Counted from the first letter of the stretch, positions 33,451 to 45,175 are shown. The stretch is DNA of 64,000 bases from Gaertneriomyces semiglobifer (GCA_025558075.1 JAHLKF010000012.1:460497-524496), one strand, 5' to 3'. Numbers and translations: made by a program. The notes: generated by a model from the sequence alone, not told the origin.

Positions 33451-33529
33451 CAGGTCCTCGCCGTTGGACCTTCACAAATAAACAACGTCTTTACACAATC
33501 CTTTCACATTTTCCCAAGTCGTAGTAGCA

Positions 33530-34583
33530 ATGTCAGCCTTGGAGAAGAAAGTGTTTGATGTCGTTGTCATCGGTGGTTCCTTCGCAGGTCTCTCCGCCGC
33601 TCTACAACTTGCCCGCGCCCGGCGTCCCGTTCTCATCATCGACTCTGGAAAGCCGCGCAACCGCTTTGCCAGCCATTCTCACGGTTTCCTCGGACAGGAT
33701 GGTAGATCTCCGCTCACCATTCTTTCAGATTCCAGAGCTCAACTGGCCAAATATCCGACCTGTCACTTCCTTGAGAACACTTCAGTATTGACCGTAACCA
33801 AATTGGCCGAGACTCCAGCCAACTTTCAAGTCACAACGTCGTCCAGCCAGACCTTCACCACCAGAAGAATCATCCTCACTACAGGCGTTACTGACACACT
33901 GCCCACCGGTATCACCTCCATCGATGAAAACTGGGGCAAAGGCATCTTCCATTGTCCTTACTGCCACGGCTACGAGTTCTCTGACAAACCCTTGGGCATT
34001 TTGGCAAGCATTGACATGATCGCATTGCACCAGGCCAACCTACTCCGTGACTGGTCGCACGACATCACCTTATTCCTTGGTGGTGGAACAGGTTCGGGCG
34101 CTCTCAAGCCCGTTGCACTGACAGAAGAGCAAATTCAAACAGTAACAAGAAGAGGAATCAAGATTGAGACTCGCCCTTTGAAACAAGTGCATGCACATGG
34201 CGAGGAGTTGTCTGGCGTCGAATTGGCTGATGGAACTAAGCTTCCTATCAAGGGTTTACTCATTTTCCCTACAATGAAATTTGACGCTACCGGTCTTGCG
34301 GCTCAGATTGGATGTGAACTATTCAAAGGACCTATGGGACACGAAATTCTAAAGGTCGAGCCGATCACGCAGCTGTCCTCCGTTCCTGGAGTCTACGGCG
34401 CTGGTGAAGCTACCGGCGCTCCAAACATGTACGTCCCCTCTGTTTTGAACCTGATGCTGTTTGCCCATTCTAACGATCATTTACACCTATAGTGCCGTGT
34501 CGGTTGGGCAAGGGTCAATGGCAGGGGTCATGTGCCATCAATCGTTGATTACCGAGGAGGTCGCTCGTCTCCCTCCAGCCTAA
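33530..34583 (+). CDS. GliT/thioredoxin-reductase-like FAD disulfide oxidoreductase
   Basis: Exons 33530..34428 and 34493..34583 give 329 aa. The N-terminal FAD-binding motif is VIGGSFAGLSAA; the redox-active CxxC sits in HCPYCHGYE; the second FAD motif is GVYGAGEAT, followed after the intron by AVSVGQGSMAG. The family includes bacterial-type thioredoxin reductases and the dithiol oxidases GliT/HlmI of fungal metabolite clusters. The segment where NADPH-dependent enzymes carry a GxGxxA motif instead reads GILASIDMIALHQANLLRDW, and no HRRxxxR motif follows. An oxygen- or other-acceptor-linked disulfide oxidase is therefore at least as likely as an NADPH thioredoxin reductase. No biosynthetic cluster surrounds it. 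Confidence 0.92.
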
Positions 34584-35642
34584 AGAACAATAGAATTGCA
34601 AACGTCCGTCTGATATGCTAGATTAAGCCTAGGAGAGCAGTGCCAGCTGTATCTGTGGCAGATGAGTCTTTCAGATACGAACGTTGTGCGTGTTGCCAAC
34701 GGGCATCTCAAAGGCCGCGGAAGTCGCGTAATATATCAACCGCATACCTGCAGTGACAATGACCATTTCATGTACAATGGGAACGTAGGAAATGCGTCCA
34801 GCGAAGACGTGGATGAGAGATTGACGGCTATCGACAGCATCTCTAAGCACGTCTGCGCTGAGTGCTCTCCGAGTAGACATCACTATGCCTCGTAAACTGT
34901 GCCGCTCAATGCCCAACGGAGCATGCTTCATAAAACCTTCCAAGGAGATCGTTCTTCATCGGTTGGTTGGCAATTCAGTGTTATGAATCAATGAGAAGCC
35001 CAACACTTCCAATTGAAGTCAAGTTTGGTACCTTGGCAGATCGCCCAGCGTGTATTATCATCTACTTCCCTCGCCAAGTTCCCATCGCCAATGCATGCAC
35101 CGGAATCGTGAGAGTCTGCTATGCTTTCCGACCACTTCTCACCACTTCTCACCACTTCTCACCACTTCTCAACACCTTTCACCACGTCTTGGCAAACACA
35201 TTCGCATTTAACACTTGCAACCGGAGATTTTAAGGCCTGAGGTTAGCGCATGGCACAGTCACGTTTAGTACCGGCACAGTCACGAGCATTACGTCTATTA
35301 ATAGCGCGAGGACCCTCGCGAATGACTATGGAACGGTGACATGATATGGAACGTCTAGACGGTGCTGTATGTTTTCCGGAGTGCAGAGAGGACTGACTGG
35401 GCGACATAGAAGGGCAGAGCACGGACGTCGCATACCCTGACAGATACAACGACGATTTCGAGAGTAATATATACGAGTTGGCGGATAGTCTTTTCTGACC
35501 GAGTTGACCCAAGGCGCGCTGGCACGTCGTTTCTCGCGAATTACGGCAAGCCTTCCCCTCCAACCTTTCTCTTATTTCCGTTTTTTGCGTCTGCCTGTCC
35601 TTTAAATACCAAAGAGGGGGGCTGCATTAGGCAGCAGTCGCA
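34584..35642. other. Intergenic, about 1.06 kb, with short tandem repeats
   Basis: No supported gene; ORFs of 70-106 codons on both strands lack domains and conserved texture. Besides the 10-bp tandem repeat, a 12-bp direct repeat GGCACAGTCACG occurs at 35252 and 35273. The right end is the Snf7 promoter. Confidence 0.5.
35131..35170. repeat. Tandem repeat, four copies of a 10-bp unit
   Basis: ACCACTTCTC is repeated four times without change, followed by a degenerate unit. It is a pyrimidine-rich microsatellite-like array and not a CRISPR: there are no spacers. Confidence 0.95.
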
Positions 35643-36487
35643 ATGAATCTTTTTCGGCGTGCTCAAGCGACAAAGGCGACGCCCAAAGATGCCATCGTAC
35701 GCTTGCGAGAGTCCCTCGAGATGCTCGAGAAGAGGGAAAGATATTTGCAAACAAAAATCGACAATGAGTTGAAGATTGCGAAAGTCAATGTCAGCAAGAA
35801 CAAGAGAGGTATGGATTTGCACCTACAAACGCTTATACTCTTTCTTTACTTTTTTTTTGGTCGGTCTCTTTGAATGGATACTGACTGCACTTTTTGTATT
35901 TGAACAGCTGCTTTGATGGCTTTAAAGCGCAAAAAAGCCTACGAAGACCAGATTCAAAAAATAATGGGTTCGCGAATGACGCTGGAACAGCAAGTGATGG
36001 CCATAGAAAACGCAAATGTCAACCTTGAGACGATGAATGCCATGAAAGCGGGTGCAGACGCCATGAAATCCATTCATGGAGCGCTCGATGTGAACAAGGT
36101 GGATGCCACCATGGATGATATTCGGGAACAAATGGATCTGGCAAATGAGATCAGTGAGGCGATCAGTCAGCCGGTGAACTTTGGCGTAGAATTTGATGAG
36201 GATGAGTTGAACGAGGAACTGGAGTTGTTGGAACAGGAGGATCTCGATGCACGACTATTGGATACTGCGGGAGTCGGTGCAGAGTTGGAGGTCGAGGCAC
36301 CAAGTGTTCCGTCGGCGGCTGTCCCTGGTGAGCCCCGCATTATGCGAGTATTACTATCATACCCGGTACTAATAGCACGTTCTGCTGCATAGCTATTGCC
36401 CAACCACCTCGGCCCACGCGTGCACAACCTGTAAAAAGCGACGAAGACAGAGAACTGGAAGAACTGCGTGCGGCTATGGCATTATAG
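35643..36487 (+). CDS. SNF7: ESCRT-III core subunit Snf7/Vps32 (CHMP4)
   Basis: Exons 35643..35808, 35908..36327 and 36393..36487 give 226 aa, the usual length. ESCRT-III Snf7 polymerises on endosomal membranes to drive budding and scission of intralumenal vesicles; it also acts in Rim101 signalling, cytokinesis and membrane repair. The N-terminal MNLF amphipathic start, the basic helical hairpin (LEKRERYLQTKID, LKRKKAYEDQIQKI) and the acidic C-terminal half (DEDELNEELELLEQED) are typical. The last residues ELEELRAAMAL resemble the MIM that binds Vps4. Both introns keep phase. Confidence 0.95.
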
Positions 36488-36816
36488 ATTGGTTGTGCGG
36501 TCTTCGCCGCTTTGTCGGAAATACCAAAAGGCCGTGCTATTCGTATGATGTAAGTCGGCACAGTACTTTGGCGAAAGTGATTGCTAGTAGCTTAGCAAGG
36601 AGATCGATTTATTTTCCTCGCCATGCTTTGCGGATTGAGCTCAAGCAAAGATGACAGCAGGCCGAATATACAATAGGCTAGGTCTTGAACTGCGCACACT
36701 CCAGTTGGAAGAATACAATTATTGACGTCTTAGTGAACAAATGTGTTTCATTGCAGATCATTTTTTATCATTAGGGTGAGAGTCATCATGATAGATAGAA
36801 TTGTCACTTTGTCCCC
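36488..36816. other. Convergent 3' flanks of SNF7 and the biotin synthase gene
   Basis: 329 bp between two convergent stop codons. No ORF or structured RNA seen; both transcription terminators should lie here. Confidence 0.5.
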
Positions 36817-38434
36817 TCAACCCTCTAAAACCAAACGTCCCTTTGTGGCGGTCACCGGTGGTACAGGCACTTCCTCTGGAAGAAACTTGTCAGAACCTTG
36901 GCGGTGGTTAGCCTGCTTTGGCGTCAGTCCCAAAGTTTGGAACATCATCTGGTCGTCAGTGAACGCGTTGTTCGGGGTGGTCAAAAGCTTGTCGCCAGTG
37001 AAAATGGAATTGGCACCCGCCATGAAGCACATGGCTTGTTCTGGTTGGGTAAATCGAACGCGACCAGCGGAGAGTCGGACCTACAAACATGGGCAGAATC
37101 GTGAGTGGCTAGAGACATGTGCCACACGGGGTGAGAGAAAACGTACCATTGATTTCGGCATGACAATTCGTGCTGTCGCAATCATTCGCACCATTTCCCA
37201 TATTTGAACAGGCTGGACGGGACGGCACGCGTGAGTGACATGCACATTCGGGCAAATGAGAAAATAAATATCAGTTACCTCTTGGTCGCCAAGTGGAGTT
37301 CCCTTCACAGCCAAAAGTGCATTGACAGGAACACTTTCGGGGTGTTCTGGTAACGTTGAGAGGGTATACAGCATTCCGACGCGATCTTCGGGCTGTTCTC
37401 CCAGACCAATGATACCTCCAGAACATACAGAGATGCCTGCATCACGTACATTCGCAATAGTTTGCAAGCGCTCATCGTATGAGCGCGTTGTAATAATCTG
37501 ATTCGGGATATAAGAAAGGTCACGTCGTGACACATCATCTGGGGTCAATTACCTTGGGGTAGAATTCACGGCTCGTGTCGAGGTTGTGGTTGTAGGCAGT
37601 CAAGCCAGCTTCTTTCAGCGCTTTGGCTTGCTCCGCGGTCAACATTCCCAAAGTACAGCAGACTTCCATGCCCATGCCCTTGATCTCCTTGACGTACTCC
37701 AGGATGGTTTTGAAGTTAGTCTTACGACCGTGTAGATCTCTCCAAGCAGCACCCTATATGAGAAAAAACAGTATGAACTAACATGACAACAAGTTTGGGC
37801 GGTCTTAGAGCAATTACCATGCAGAAACGTGAACTTCCAGCTTCTTTGGCTTTGCGGGCAGCCTCGAGCACCACATCTTCTTTCAGCAATTTGGAAGCAG
37901 CAACAGTAGTTTTGTGTTTAGATGATTGTGGGCTGTCACCAGAGTTTAGCGTATGCAACTATTTGAGGAAGTTCAAAGCGCAGGCCCTACCAGTAGGCAC
38001 AGTCTTCCGAACAACCACCAGTCTTGATGCTAAGAAGGGTACATTGCTGCACTTCTCTTGGGTTGTGGTGCATACGATGAACCTTGGCCTATCATTTGAA
38101 TTAGAAACTAGGGCCTTGCTTCATGACAAGTCGGCCAGGAACTCACCGCATGGTACAATAACTCGATCCAAGGAGAGTCATAGATGGCCTGGATCTCCGC
38201 CTTTGTCCAGTCTGTTCGCACGACGCCGGTCGCATGGCGTTCAGCGGCCGATGCTCCTATAAAACCGGCGGGAGTCTGGTCGATAGTGGCGAACCGCAAT
38301 TGCGGTGTTGTGGAGAGCTGGCGGGTGACACAGGGGGATATCGCAGCCAAAGTAGATGTCCGTAGGAGAGACCTGCCGACGAAGCTCCTGGCGGCAGTAG
38401 TTCGCAAGACTATTCTAGTGGTAGAAGCAGCCAT
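36817..38434 (-). CDS. BIO2: Biotin synthase, mitochondrial
   Basis: Seven exons on the minus strand: 38147..38434, 37991..38088, 37818..37932, 37553..37753, 37279..37497, 37147..37212 and 36817..37080, giving 416 aa. This radical-SAM enzyme inserts sulfur into dethiobiotin to make biotin. The 4Fe-4S motif is CSEDCAYC; the intron after exon 2 splits the codon of its third Cys. Further family blocks are [40 protein letters not shown] and [14 protein letters not shown]. The first 45 residues are rich in Arg, Ser, Thr and Leu without acids, a good mitochondrial presequence. It is transcribed divergently from the fused BIO3-BIO1 gene across 397 bp, implying co-regulation. All seven joins preserve phase. 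Confidence 0.96.
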
Positions 38435-38831
38435 CGTATCTACTCTATCTATGTTAAGCTATCACAGATAAAGGCTATGGGTGGAGTGGTGTGGGGGAAC
38501 AGGAATTGCACACTGCAAGCTGTCTCTAAGCTAGCTGTTCGTTCTCTGAGAACTATCTCGCTTGCTCGGTCGCTCTCGCACTCGTTCGCCGAACCTGCGC
38601 TCCTGTCGCTGATAAACCGTAGGAGATGTGTCTCGCAGCAGTTGCTGGTGGATAAAAGGCCAAAAGCTCAGTTGTTCCACAACACGTCCATCGCGATAAG
38701 TCGGTGATAGCCATTACATTAGACTGCTGCGGGTAATACGTTGCTGAGGGTGAGAAGCAGATGAGAACAGCCGGGATTCAGTAGAAGTGAAGGAGAAGCA
38801 GCTGGTGGACGGACCTTGAAGGAACGAGAGG
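38435..38831. promoter_or_regulatory. Shared divergent promoter region of the biotin genes
   Basis: 397 bp separate the start codons of biotin synthase (left) and the dethiobiotin synthetase/DAPA aminotransferase fusion (right). Such head-to-head placement usually means a bidirectional promoter. I do not recognise a specific transcription-factor site. A run of CTCGCTTGCTCGGTCGCTCTCGC-like repeats lies near 38557-38579. Confidence 0.6.
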
Positions 38832-41545
38832 ATGAAGGCTCGGTCTGCTATCACGGCCTTGCGTGCCGCCTTGCCCACATACCAGATCTTTGCTGCAAAT
38901 ACGGGTGTTGGCAAAACCATCTTCTCAACTACCCTTTGCCGTGCGGCAGTTGACCTGCCATTACGAACATGGGAACGTCAAGCACTTCGGCAGGATCAGC
39001 AGATGGAACAGGGCGGTCGAAGTGTGTACTACATCAAGCCAGTGCAAACGGGATACCCCGAAGACTCAGATGCCAGGTAGGAGACTGGCTCTGTCAGAGG
39101 CAGCGATCCTGCGACCCTGCTTGAACTCCACACTTTCATGCTTTTTTGCTGATCGTCGCCACGAAGACATGTCGAGACATATTGTCCAAAAGTCCATGCA
39201 AGCACCATCTTTACATACAAGGAACCAGCTGGAGCGCACATTACTGCTGTCAGAGTGAGCTGCCTCATAACGTTCGAATTTGATGGGGCATCATCTTAAC
39301 GTGATCATGTCAGGAAAATAAGCCGGTGACGGACGACGAGCTCCTGATAGCCACGCAGCGATCGTTAGATGAAGCGTTTTCAAAAAGCTCGTCAGCCATG
39401 GCATTCTTAGAGACTGCTGGAGGTTCTTATTGGCTGGTACGGCAATTTATCTTATGCAATGCATAAGCTAACAGCTTCCATCAGGTGTCAATAGTCCGGT
39501 TATGTCTGGCACATTACAAGCTGATGCCTATCGACCGTTTCGCTTGCCAACGGTTTTAATTGGCGACTCCCAACTAGGCGGTGTATCTACAACTCTATCT
39601 GCATATGAATCGCTCTTACTCCGAGGCTACGATGTTGCCGCTGTGCTCATGTTTGACTCCCCGAGGTATCAAAATCACGAGGCGGTTCTTCGAAACATCG
39701 ATCGCAACGTGCCTATGTTTCTGTATGCACCACCGCCGGACATGCCTCGTCCGCGCGATCCGCGTGCTGGCTTGACGCTGGATGACCGAATGTTAGACGC
39801 CACGAACATGATGGTCTATTACGGTGAAGCCGATGCCGTATCGCAAAACGTGGTCACAGAATTGTTGGACACGCATAAAGCCAGGATTAATCGTTTGGAG
39901 CAAATGGCCGCAGAGGGAGAACGAAAAATATGGTGGCCATTCACCCAACACAATGCGGTCAAGACACCTACAGTTATCGACTCGGCTTATGGGGAATTCT
40001 TTACTACATACAACTCGACGGTCAGCGAAGACAGCTCGAGCTCCGTGCAGTCCACGAGCTTAAAATACGATGCTTGTTCCAGTTGGTGGACGCAGAGCTT
40101 TGGTCACGCCGACAAAGACCTAACGATGGCCGCCGCCCGGGCATCGGGGCGGTATGGCCATGTAATATTTCCGGAATGCGTGAACGAACCTTCTTTACAG
40201 CTTGCTGAGCGGCTGCTGGAGACTGCGGGGTCCGGTTGGGCGTCACGTGTGTTTTATTCAGACAATGGATCGACTGCAATGGAAGTCGCTATCAAAGCTG
40301 CCTTAAGACGGAGCGAACTGGAACTAACTAAAGCTGGGAAGACGGTGCAAGGTCATCTTGGCGTTGTTGGCCTCGAAGGCTCTTATCACGGTGACACCAT
40401 CGGCTCCATGGATGCATCCAATCCCAACGTTTACAATGAGCAGATAAACTGGTACAGTTTTGTGCGTGATTTGTTGTGCCACATGGATATGTTTCGTTGA
40501 TTCTCATCATGTAGGTACGAAGGACGCGGACTGTGGTTCACCCCTCCCACGTTGGCCATCAAGGATGGACAGTACAGGTTGCGTTTGCCTTCGTGGGTTC
40601 CTGACCCCGAGTCCGCCCCGAGCTTTAGCTCAATACAGGCCATCTTTGATGTCAATCGCCGAGATGAACCTAGCAAGCTGTTGGATGCATATGTTGCCCA
40701 CATCAACTCACAGTTGTCCAAATATTTGGCAGTCAAAGGAGATCTTGGTGCCCTTATCCTTGAGCCATTACTTTTGGGCGCCGGAGGGATGCAGTTTGTG
40801 GATCCTCTTTTTCAATACGCACTCATCCGGGCGGTTCGGGAGCTTGATACGCCACTACCTGTCATCTTTGACGAGGTATTTGTGGGTTTCCACAGGCTTG
40901 GCCTAGGGTTTGACTCACCGGGATCCCAGTTATTGTTTGGAGAGCTCCCAGATGCGGCATGTTACGCGAAATGCTTGACGGGCGGTCTTGTTCCTCTGTC
41001 TGCGACCCTTGTGAACGACAAGCTCTATGATTGCTTCCTAGGGGAAACCAAAAAGGAAGCGTTGCTGCATGGTCATTCTTACACTGCTCATCCTGTTGGA
41101 TGTCAGGTGGCTATTGCTAGTTTAAAAAAGTACCAGGCACTGAAAGCTAGTCAGACTACCGGTATTGCGCTCTACGAAGGCATTGGCGGCGGATTTTGGA
41201 GCGACTCCCTCGTGACCCAACTCTCTTCCCTTTCGCATGTCGACGGTGTCGTCGCACTGGGCAGCGTACTAGCGATTGAACTGGTAGCAACAGATAAAGG
41301 TTAGCGTATTTACGGCGTGTGCTGGCAGCTCAGCAGAAAGCACTAACTTTTTGTGAACGACAGGCTACGCTTCAGGAAGGGCCTCGAGGGTCATAGAGCG
41401 CTTACGACGCGAAGGTGTCTTTGCTCGACCATTGGGTAATGTCATCTATATTATGTCTCCTATTATTGCGGCATCCTCCGAGCATGAGCGAAAGAACGCC
41501 ACCATGGTTGGAAATACCGTCCTCGAAATCATAAGTCGTAATTAG
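38832..41545 (+). CDS. Bifunctional dethiobiotin synthetase / DAPA aminotransferase
   Basis: Six exons: 38832..39076, 39167..39254, 39314..39422, 39485..40451, 40515..41299 and 41364..41545, giving 791 aa. The N-terminal BioD part has the P-loop ANTGVGKT and family blocks YYIKPVQTGYPEDSD and ETAGGVNSP (the last across an intron). The C-terminal BioA part is a class III PLP aminotransferase: KIWWPFTQH, FYSDNGSTAMEVA, GLEGSYHGDTIG, VIFDEVFVG and the PLP-Lys region AKCLTGGLVPLSATL. Together they convert 7-keto-8-aminopelargonate to DAPA, then dethiobiotin. The fusion order matches fungal BIO3-BIO1 and plant enzymes. A basic, Ala/Arg-rich N-terminus suggests mitochondrial import. The partner biotin synthase lies divergently next door. 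Confidence 0.95.
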
Positions 41546-41699
41546 ATCTGGCTTATGGCTAGCTAGTCTAGCGATTAGATAAACACAAACCTGCGGGCCT
41601 TTTGAACGGTCAACAGGAAAAAGACGCCTATCTGCTTCAACTCGCTCGTCTTGGGGCCAAGGAAATTAATGAATGGCAACAGCCTTTATGCTTCAATTA

Positions 41700-43205
41700 T
41701 TAAAGTTCTTCAACAAGCTTCCCCTTTGGTGCTGCCGATCGATACCGCTCCACCACCGTTCTATCCTTGGTATCGCTTTCCACGTCTTTCTCAGTTGCTT
41801 GAATTTCCACATCGACTGATGTTTGCAGAAGTGACACGATATCCGCGACTCGTGGATGGTTCTTCACAAGACATAAATAAAAATATACCTTGCGTTGTGA
41901 CGCAAGCAGCCGTTGCCTCGTGGGACGTGGCAGTAACGGTTCATGGATATGCTTTCCTTTAGCAGTTGTGTGTGCTATGGCGAAGATCTGATGTATATGG
42001 GACAAAGCGGACAAAATGAAGTGGTGGTGTGATAATAGGCAACGAATGTCTCGAAGCACAAGGAGAAAGGAATCCAGTGTCGCACTGTACGTGTGGTTCT
42101 GCAGAATGTTCATTTTGACGGACGACCCTGCCTCACCGACACTGCTGAACGCAAATGGCTTGTTGCTCGACAAGACCCGTGAGACGTTCCATATAAGGGA
42201 AGCTGATTCAATGGAATCTTCCATCACCTCGCCATTGAGAAATCGAGCAATGAACACATACGACGCTCTAATATACAATCATTTAGCACCATTTAGGTAA
42301 CGATGTGTAAATGCATAGGACTCACATTATGTCAATCACGTTGAACAGCACATCTTCATTTGGCTGTGTCCGCGTTAACGCAGTGACATCCTTGATATCT
42401 GGCAAGATGAGGGGTATTTGTGACTCTGTCGGAGTGGCATCAACGCTTGAGGTTTCATGAACCAAGCGCACTGGCTGAGTCCACCAAGGCTCCCAAATAT
42501 CGACGAAAGTCCGAATGGCCGCGGCACCTTCACGAACAGAAGATTCGAACTGGGCACGTTCAGCAGGTGTAAGCATCTGCAGAATTTCATCCGTTGTTGC
42601 ATGCTCTGCGTTGATAGATGAGGAGGACAGCCTACACGCTTATTGGGTATACAAACATAAGGACTTACCAAGGTCAAGACCAGCCAGTCTTTCGGTAATG
42701 TCAGGTAGCTCATCATCACTGTCTTCTTTGAAACGATATGAGTTTACATACAATTATAGGCTGGGGTCTTAAGACACGGCACTCACCAAGGCCTTCATCA
42801 TTCTCTGACTCAAACTTATTCAACAACTGTAGCATCTTCCTACGCTGCTCATCGGGAACCTTTTGGCCTTGCAGTTCATTCAAGATGCTCTCCCTGTAAA
42901 ACGATTCTGTGCATGCAGAATGGCTCTGAGCTATACTCGTTATTAAAGAACCATTTTGGGTGTTGACGCCAAATGCACTGCTTACCTCCGACTTATAACA
43001 GCCAAGACAACAATAGCTTAGATTACATCGTGGACATGTGTAGCTCGCTACCTGCTTATTGCAACTGCGAGATGTATTGGTGGGCGAACGATTGGTACTT
43101 GAGAAGGGAGAACTGAACTTACATGCCACAGACCCGTGCTGTACTGTCGCCTTTCCAAACAGCACCATTCTGTGAAGCAGGCTTCACCAAGACATCATCG
43201 CTCAT
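41700..43205 (-). CDS. HIT-type zinc-finger protein, ZNHIT2-like
   Basis: Six exons on the minus strand: 43123..43205, 42986..43064, 42787..42925, 42669..42725, 42326..42605 and 41700..42267, giving 401 aa. The start ATG at 43205 is the one that puts the zinc finger in frame: VCGIC (split by intron 1), NKQVASYTCPRCNLSYC, CYKSE, then HSACTESFYRE after intron 2. This zf-HIT module followed by a long helical region (EILQMLTPAERAQFES, then WEPWW) matches ZNHIT2, an R2TP/HSP90-associated factor in snRNP and PIKK assembly. The C-terminal exon is helical with an acidic tail. It is convergent with the biotin fusion gene, 154 bp apart. Confidence 0.88.
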
Positions 43206-43582
43206 TATCGGAAGCTATTTATTATCGCCTTTCCGTCAAATACGACGTGCAGTGATCCAGAGCGCATGGTCAAAAATAATAAATCTCTGCACGCGAAATA
43301 CTGGTTGCAAAAGCGCCCTATTAACTGCAGAGCATAATAAAACCATTGCATTGGCTTAGAGTATTCGCTGGACAGTGAACCACATGAATGCCGTAAGTCT
43401 CACAGAAACGGGGGATATTCTCCAATAAGCGCTCAAAATGCAACATGCAACTAAATTACTAAAGGCCGCGGGTATCACTCCAACATTGCTGAGATATTTC
43501 ACAGTACTTGGTGAAGTCTACTGCCGGGTGGGCGTGATTGAGCCTACTCGGTTTGGGGCGCTACTCGACCTTCAACTTCCAC

Positions 43583-45175
43583 TCATCGCTTCCATGTGGT
43601 TGTTGAGGTTGGGTAATCCCTTTGAGGAGCAAAGGTCTCGGGACCTGGCCACGGCTGGAAGTAAGAACGGGAAAGGGGAGGAGAGTGGAGTTCGGTGGCA
43701 TCCGTCGGGCTCGGCATAGGCTGAGCAGGCTTCGCATGAACAAAATCGGGCGGTTGGGCGCGCGACACAATAATCTGCACGTTCTTTTCGAGGGTTTGTT
43801 CTATTTGCAAAGCGTTATTCTTGACATTCGCAACGTCGAAAGGCACAACTGAGGCATACCTAAGGGGGGATTACCGGTACTGAAAGTCGCACATATCCGT
43901 ATGCTGGTGCTCTGCGCGTCATGTGCCGGCCTACCAATCAGAACGTTGTTCACCAAACGCAACCATGAAGGTAGCCAAGGGGAATGAAATGTCGCCCGTG
44001 TACCTACAAGGAAATCAGTATTGACGTGTAGACTTCCAATGCACATGGCTCTTACACTTCGTTTGCGGATCATGCACTTTCAATTCGTATTGCCAGTGAT
44101 AACCAGTATAAGCTGTCGGCGGCGGCTCCTCTCCGCAGATTCGATGAGTAAATTCTTTGAAAAGCCAACAATCTTCAGGAGTTTTTCTTCCCAAAACAAC
44201 CCACACGTAGGAGCCTTTGCTTTTGGCCATTTTACCCTCCTCGTTGAAGCGCAATATGCATCGTTGTTGCCACAAGTATGACTTTATTTGACGATCCGTG
44301 ATGGCCGCTCCTAGGCCATATGCGACGAGCTCGTCCCGGAAGGCATTCGTGAAACTTCTTATACGAAATTTAAAGGTAAAGAATGACGAGTCCGTCCGAG
44401 GGCGTTTGGAAAGCTTTTTTGCAACCAACGTTTGGTGACTATTGCAATATGTAAGCAGCCCGCTGTGAGACAGATATCTAAGAAATGATTATAGAAACGA
44501 GCGCTTACATTTTTTCACCATTTGAGTCTGTGGCATCCATGTCAGAGCACAATTTAGCCAGATATATGAAAAAGACCTGGTCCAAATCACTCAGCATGGT
44601 CTGTTCGATGGGGACAAGGTTATCGGTGTGATCCGCATCGTCTGCGAATGAGGCGAACGATTGGCTCCATGGCGCCTGGCGTACATCTTCCATGACAAGA
44701 GGGGATGCCCGAGGCGAGACAGACGAACGATCTTCGTCCCAGAGGTCGGAGCCTGCAGCGGGAACAACATAGGTGTCCACGTCAAAGTCGGCCGATTCTG
44801 TAGAAGAATACACTGACGGAGACGCCACCATAGACATGGCCTTTCCGGCGTCCGCTAAGCTACCATTAGCATCAGGTAACTCTCCATCCTGATTGGTCGG
44901 AACGAATGATAAAGGGAGGAAATGTGGGTTCAGCCTGAAGATATACTCAGGGAGCCACAAACGACCGCTTGCAGAGAAACAACGCACACCAGCCAGGCGA
45001 CGGTGAAACTCACGGTATTGATGATAGGGACATTTCGTTCCTTCAACAAGGCAATTATCGACAGAATCTCATCAAGCTTTTGAAGAGCAGCGGGTATATG
45101 TTGCTGTAAATGGAGCTCGCGGGCCTGGGATGCATTGGACAGAATCAAGTCGTAGAGCCATCTGTCGTTAACCAT
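43583..45175 (-). CDS. Unrecognised protein, five exons, Trp/aromatic-rich core
   Basis: Best model on the minus strand: 44988..45175, 44509..44934, 44056..44462, 43893..44003 and 43583..43848, giving 465 aa. I do not recognise the family. After a helical N-terminus and an acidic Ser-rich linker comes a conserved-looking core of about 190 residues: FTFKFRIRSFTNAFRDEL, IKSYLWQQRCILRF, SYVWVVLGRKTPEDCWLF, YHWQYELKVHDP, FHSPWLPSWLRLVNN and VPFDVANVKNNALQIEQTL. It then ends in a Pro-rich tail. Two introns are short (46 and 44 nt), and the first donor is GTGCGT. The last junction has an alternative using a GTAGGC donor (86 nt). The frame stays open upstream of the chosen ATG to about 45261 (WNIGRLWWNM), so a further 5' exon is possible. 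Confidence 0.7.

Larger units (their letters stand above)
32127..33529. other. Gene-poor stretch with a second fold-back
   Basis: I see no intact gene. A minus-strand open stretch at 32357..32566 and a 120-codon stretch at 32685..33047 both lack ATG; the latter has a hydrophobic segment but no recognisable domain. A small 7-bp-arm hairpin (AACTTCG-cta-CGAAGTT) lies at 32117..32133, straddling the left edge. The right end is the promoter of the flavoprotein gene. Confidence 0.45.

Noticed and set aside
35131..35170. Possible CRISPR-like or regulatory array
   Set aside because: The 10-bp units abut without spacers; it is a simple tandem repeat in a eukaryotic intergenic region.
43438..43719. 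93-codon plus-strand ORF
   Set aside because: Overlaps, in antisense, the 3' exon of the minus-strand gene, and its remainder has no domain or splice support.
43864..43869. Possible frameshift in a run of six G (plus strand)
   Set aside because: One added base would join the two minus-strand frames, but a 44-nt GT...AG intron (or an 86-nt alternative) restores phase without invoking an error.
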